A stretch of DNA of 64,000 nt from Echinococcus granulosus (lineage: Eukaryota; Platyhelminthes; Cestoda; Cyclophyllidea; Taeniidae): positions 1,799 to 65,798 of the forward strand of contig NW_020170430.1 of assembly GCF_000524195.1 (NCBI RefSeq), in the 5' to 3' direction. The notes beneath the pieces are model-generated. The model was not told the origin of the DNA and searched no databases. It worked only from the letters and a program-made list of their open reading frames with translations. A program made the position numbers and the translations under genes. Numbering within the stretch: position 1 is the first letter of the stretch; each line of letters starts with the position of its first letter. Shown here one piece after another: positions 62,001 through 64,000 of the stretch.

Positions 62001-64000
62001 ATACAAGCCAATAATGTTAAAATATTTCCTCAAAATAGGCGATGCATTTGCAGAGTAGATTACATATTATAAGAGCATCATTTCAAATCCAGCTTTTACT
62101 GAGGTCAATAAAACTACCAGCATTTCACCTTTAGTGTTTAGCAAGTACACTGAAATTATCGAATTCATACAAAACTGGTTAGTTATACACTAATCCTCTA
62201 CAATTTCCTTAATTCTGTGGTAAAGATATTTCAGTGAAAATAGCATATGCAGTCATTTTAGTCGAATAAAATATTTTTCAAACACGGCAATCCAAACGAC
62301 CTCTAATCAAGCTCGTTGACAAAACCAGAATAAAATTGGGATTTGTTAAGCTTGTGGAGTCAGAGGTATCCTAAAGTTTTAAGCTACTAAATAAACTAGA
62401 TTTCATCATCTTGTTATAACGTGTTTTTTCAGCACCTCGTATTTCCAAAACAAATCATCCTGTGGTTTTTCACACCATTTCAATCAATGTGTCTATAAGC
62501 TTACTGAATGAGAATAGGTAGGTAGGTATAACTGAAAATATTGGAAGTCGACTGCACACCGAGCTTTCAATTCTTCCTTTATTCAGAAAGGGCGAATCTC
62601 AGAAGCCAACTACGAGTTTGTACTCGATTTTGTCAAATTGGTATTAGTCACTTGTGAGCAAGTTATGCAGCTAATTCTTTACAATTTACCATTTACGTAT
62701 GCAAATCTATTATTCAGTTGCCATTCAGTTTCAAGTATATGCTTATTTACCTTCATACATGAAAAAGGTGAAATAACTAATAGGAATGTAGTGCCTGAAT
62801 ATGTTGTGGTCCAGCTATAGACAAAGAAAACTTGTGCTCCCATGATGGAAACTTAGTGTAGTAGTTTAAAATTAGAAAGTGAGGATAACGGACCCTGTTA
62901 TGAGACACTTAGAAGTTTACACAAAAGAGATCTAACATATGAACAAAGTATCCGCGGTCCTTTTACAACAGGAGTAATAGATTGGTTTATAATCTCAGTC
63001 GAAAATGGCAGCTAAAATTCTACCTTAATACTGAAGGTTCGGGCGAAACTGACTTTAGTGAAACTTCATAATATGATGCATGATACTCAGGTAATTATAA
63101 AAATTAGATTGGAATGCTATTTTGTGTGCGTTTGCTGGGACAGCAAGTAGTGGTGTGATTTTCCACCACAAATGATTGAGAAGCATTAATCCTTTTTTAC
63201 CAATAATTGCTAGATTTTAAATAAAACGTCAAGAATACTACTTATGCTTTATCTAATAATAAAAACATGTCTAAATATTAAGCAGTGTACCTTATCAGCG
63301 AAAGAGCTTTGGTTCTGTGAATTTTCTAAACTAAAATGTTGATTTATTGAGATCTGCCACACTTTCGATACTTAAATCAACATGACCACCTTACTTCCTG
63401 CTCACAAAAGGCGCTATTTAAAAAGAATTCACCGTTTATGAGTTTATGTAGTGCCCCTGCAAATTGTACTTTTATGCCTCCGTAAGACCCATGCCCCACC
63501 ATTGACTGCATCAAATATCACAATTTAAGTGTAGCGTTTTGGGGACAGTTCCGCGATTGATTCCACATGCTGCTATTTTACGCTTTGTCTATCATTCATC
63601 GTTCATTAAGGCAAAGACCATAACCTTCTTTTTGGACGGATAAATTAACGTGGCTTTGGGCATATTAAGATCAAATTGACACGTGATTTTCCTCGTCCCC
63701 CCTTCCATTTTGCTCCTAATAGTTGTGATCAGCATTTGATTATTTGTTTATCCAAATTGCTCAGCGATCGTTGCACATCCTGTTAGACCTTTCTCCATGC
63801 ATTAAAACTCTTTCCCTTTTGGTGTTAATGGAATACTGGTTGTGAAACAGACGCAGGGAGTTTGGAGAAGGTGTGGTATCATTATGCATTACATTTGCAT
63901 TCAATGAATTTTGATTTAATCTTCATGACCACGTTTTGTATTTCACAGTAAGATTCTTGAAGTTACCTTATTAATTGAGAGAAAGTGTTTTGATACTACT
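59056..64000. other. A+T-rich region without supportable genes
   Basis: 4.9 kb. Short ORFs on both strands (for example 60630-60848 minus, 61810-62058 plus) lack domains and splice context. If the EGF-like exon is real, part of this is its upstream intron. Otherwise nothing recognisable. Confidence 0.5.

Overview
The window is eukaryotic DNA. It is A+T-rich, and its coding exons are separated by introns of roughly 0.15 to 4.2 kb with GT...AG ends. No bacterial-style operons, rRNA, tRNA or CRISPR array was seen. The protein content (a large Ig/FN3 adhesion receptor with an animal signal peptide and membrane helix) makes it a metazoan. Base composition, the mix of very long and very short introns, and the low-complexity cytoplasmic tail suggest a flatworm, perhaps a tapeworm, but that placement is inference only.

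The dominant feature is one minus-strand gene filling about 0.36 to 47.2 kb. I assembled 23 coding exons by matching splice sites, intron phases and domain continuity. They read as one protein of about 1,902 residues: signal peptide, nine immunoglobulin-like domains, one fibronectin type III domain, a Gly/Ser-rich stalk, one membrane helix and a cytoplasmic tail of about 500 residues rich in Q/H, Ala, Ser and Pro. This is the architecture of the nephrin / Sticks-and-stones / Hibris family, cell-surface receptors that bind Neph/Kirre-type partners in filtration slits, myoblast fusion and neuronal sorting. The gene appears complete, from the initiator ATG at 47192 to the stop at 364, with an AATAAA signal at 35-40. 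One junction in the tail (exon 19 to exon 20) has two possible solutions, and the last intron but one could be retained to give a different C-terminus.

Upstream of that gene, 47.2-49.6 kb holds its putative promoter with a CACCC-type box and tandem GGGAC units, then a compact hairpin-rich G+C island with a 49-codon ORF. At 49649-50053 (+) is an intronless 134-residue ORF, aromatic-rich with an acidic tail, that I do not recognise. From 50.05 to 64 kb I see mainly A+T-rich intergenic DNA with no convincing genes, except a minus-strand candidate terminal exon (58848-59055) whose cysteine spacing matches an EGF-like domain.

The other short ORFs in the window look like chance frames or shadows of the exons. 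Nothing resembling a new multi-gene system was found. The most notable points are an Ig domain that lost both canonical cysteines, two alternative-splicing signatures in the tail, and the two unrecognised ORFs at 48.9-50.1 kb.
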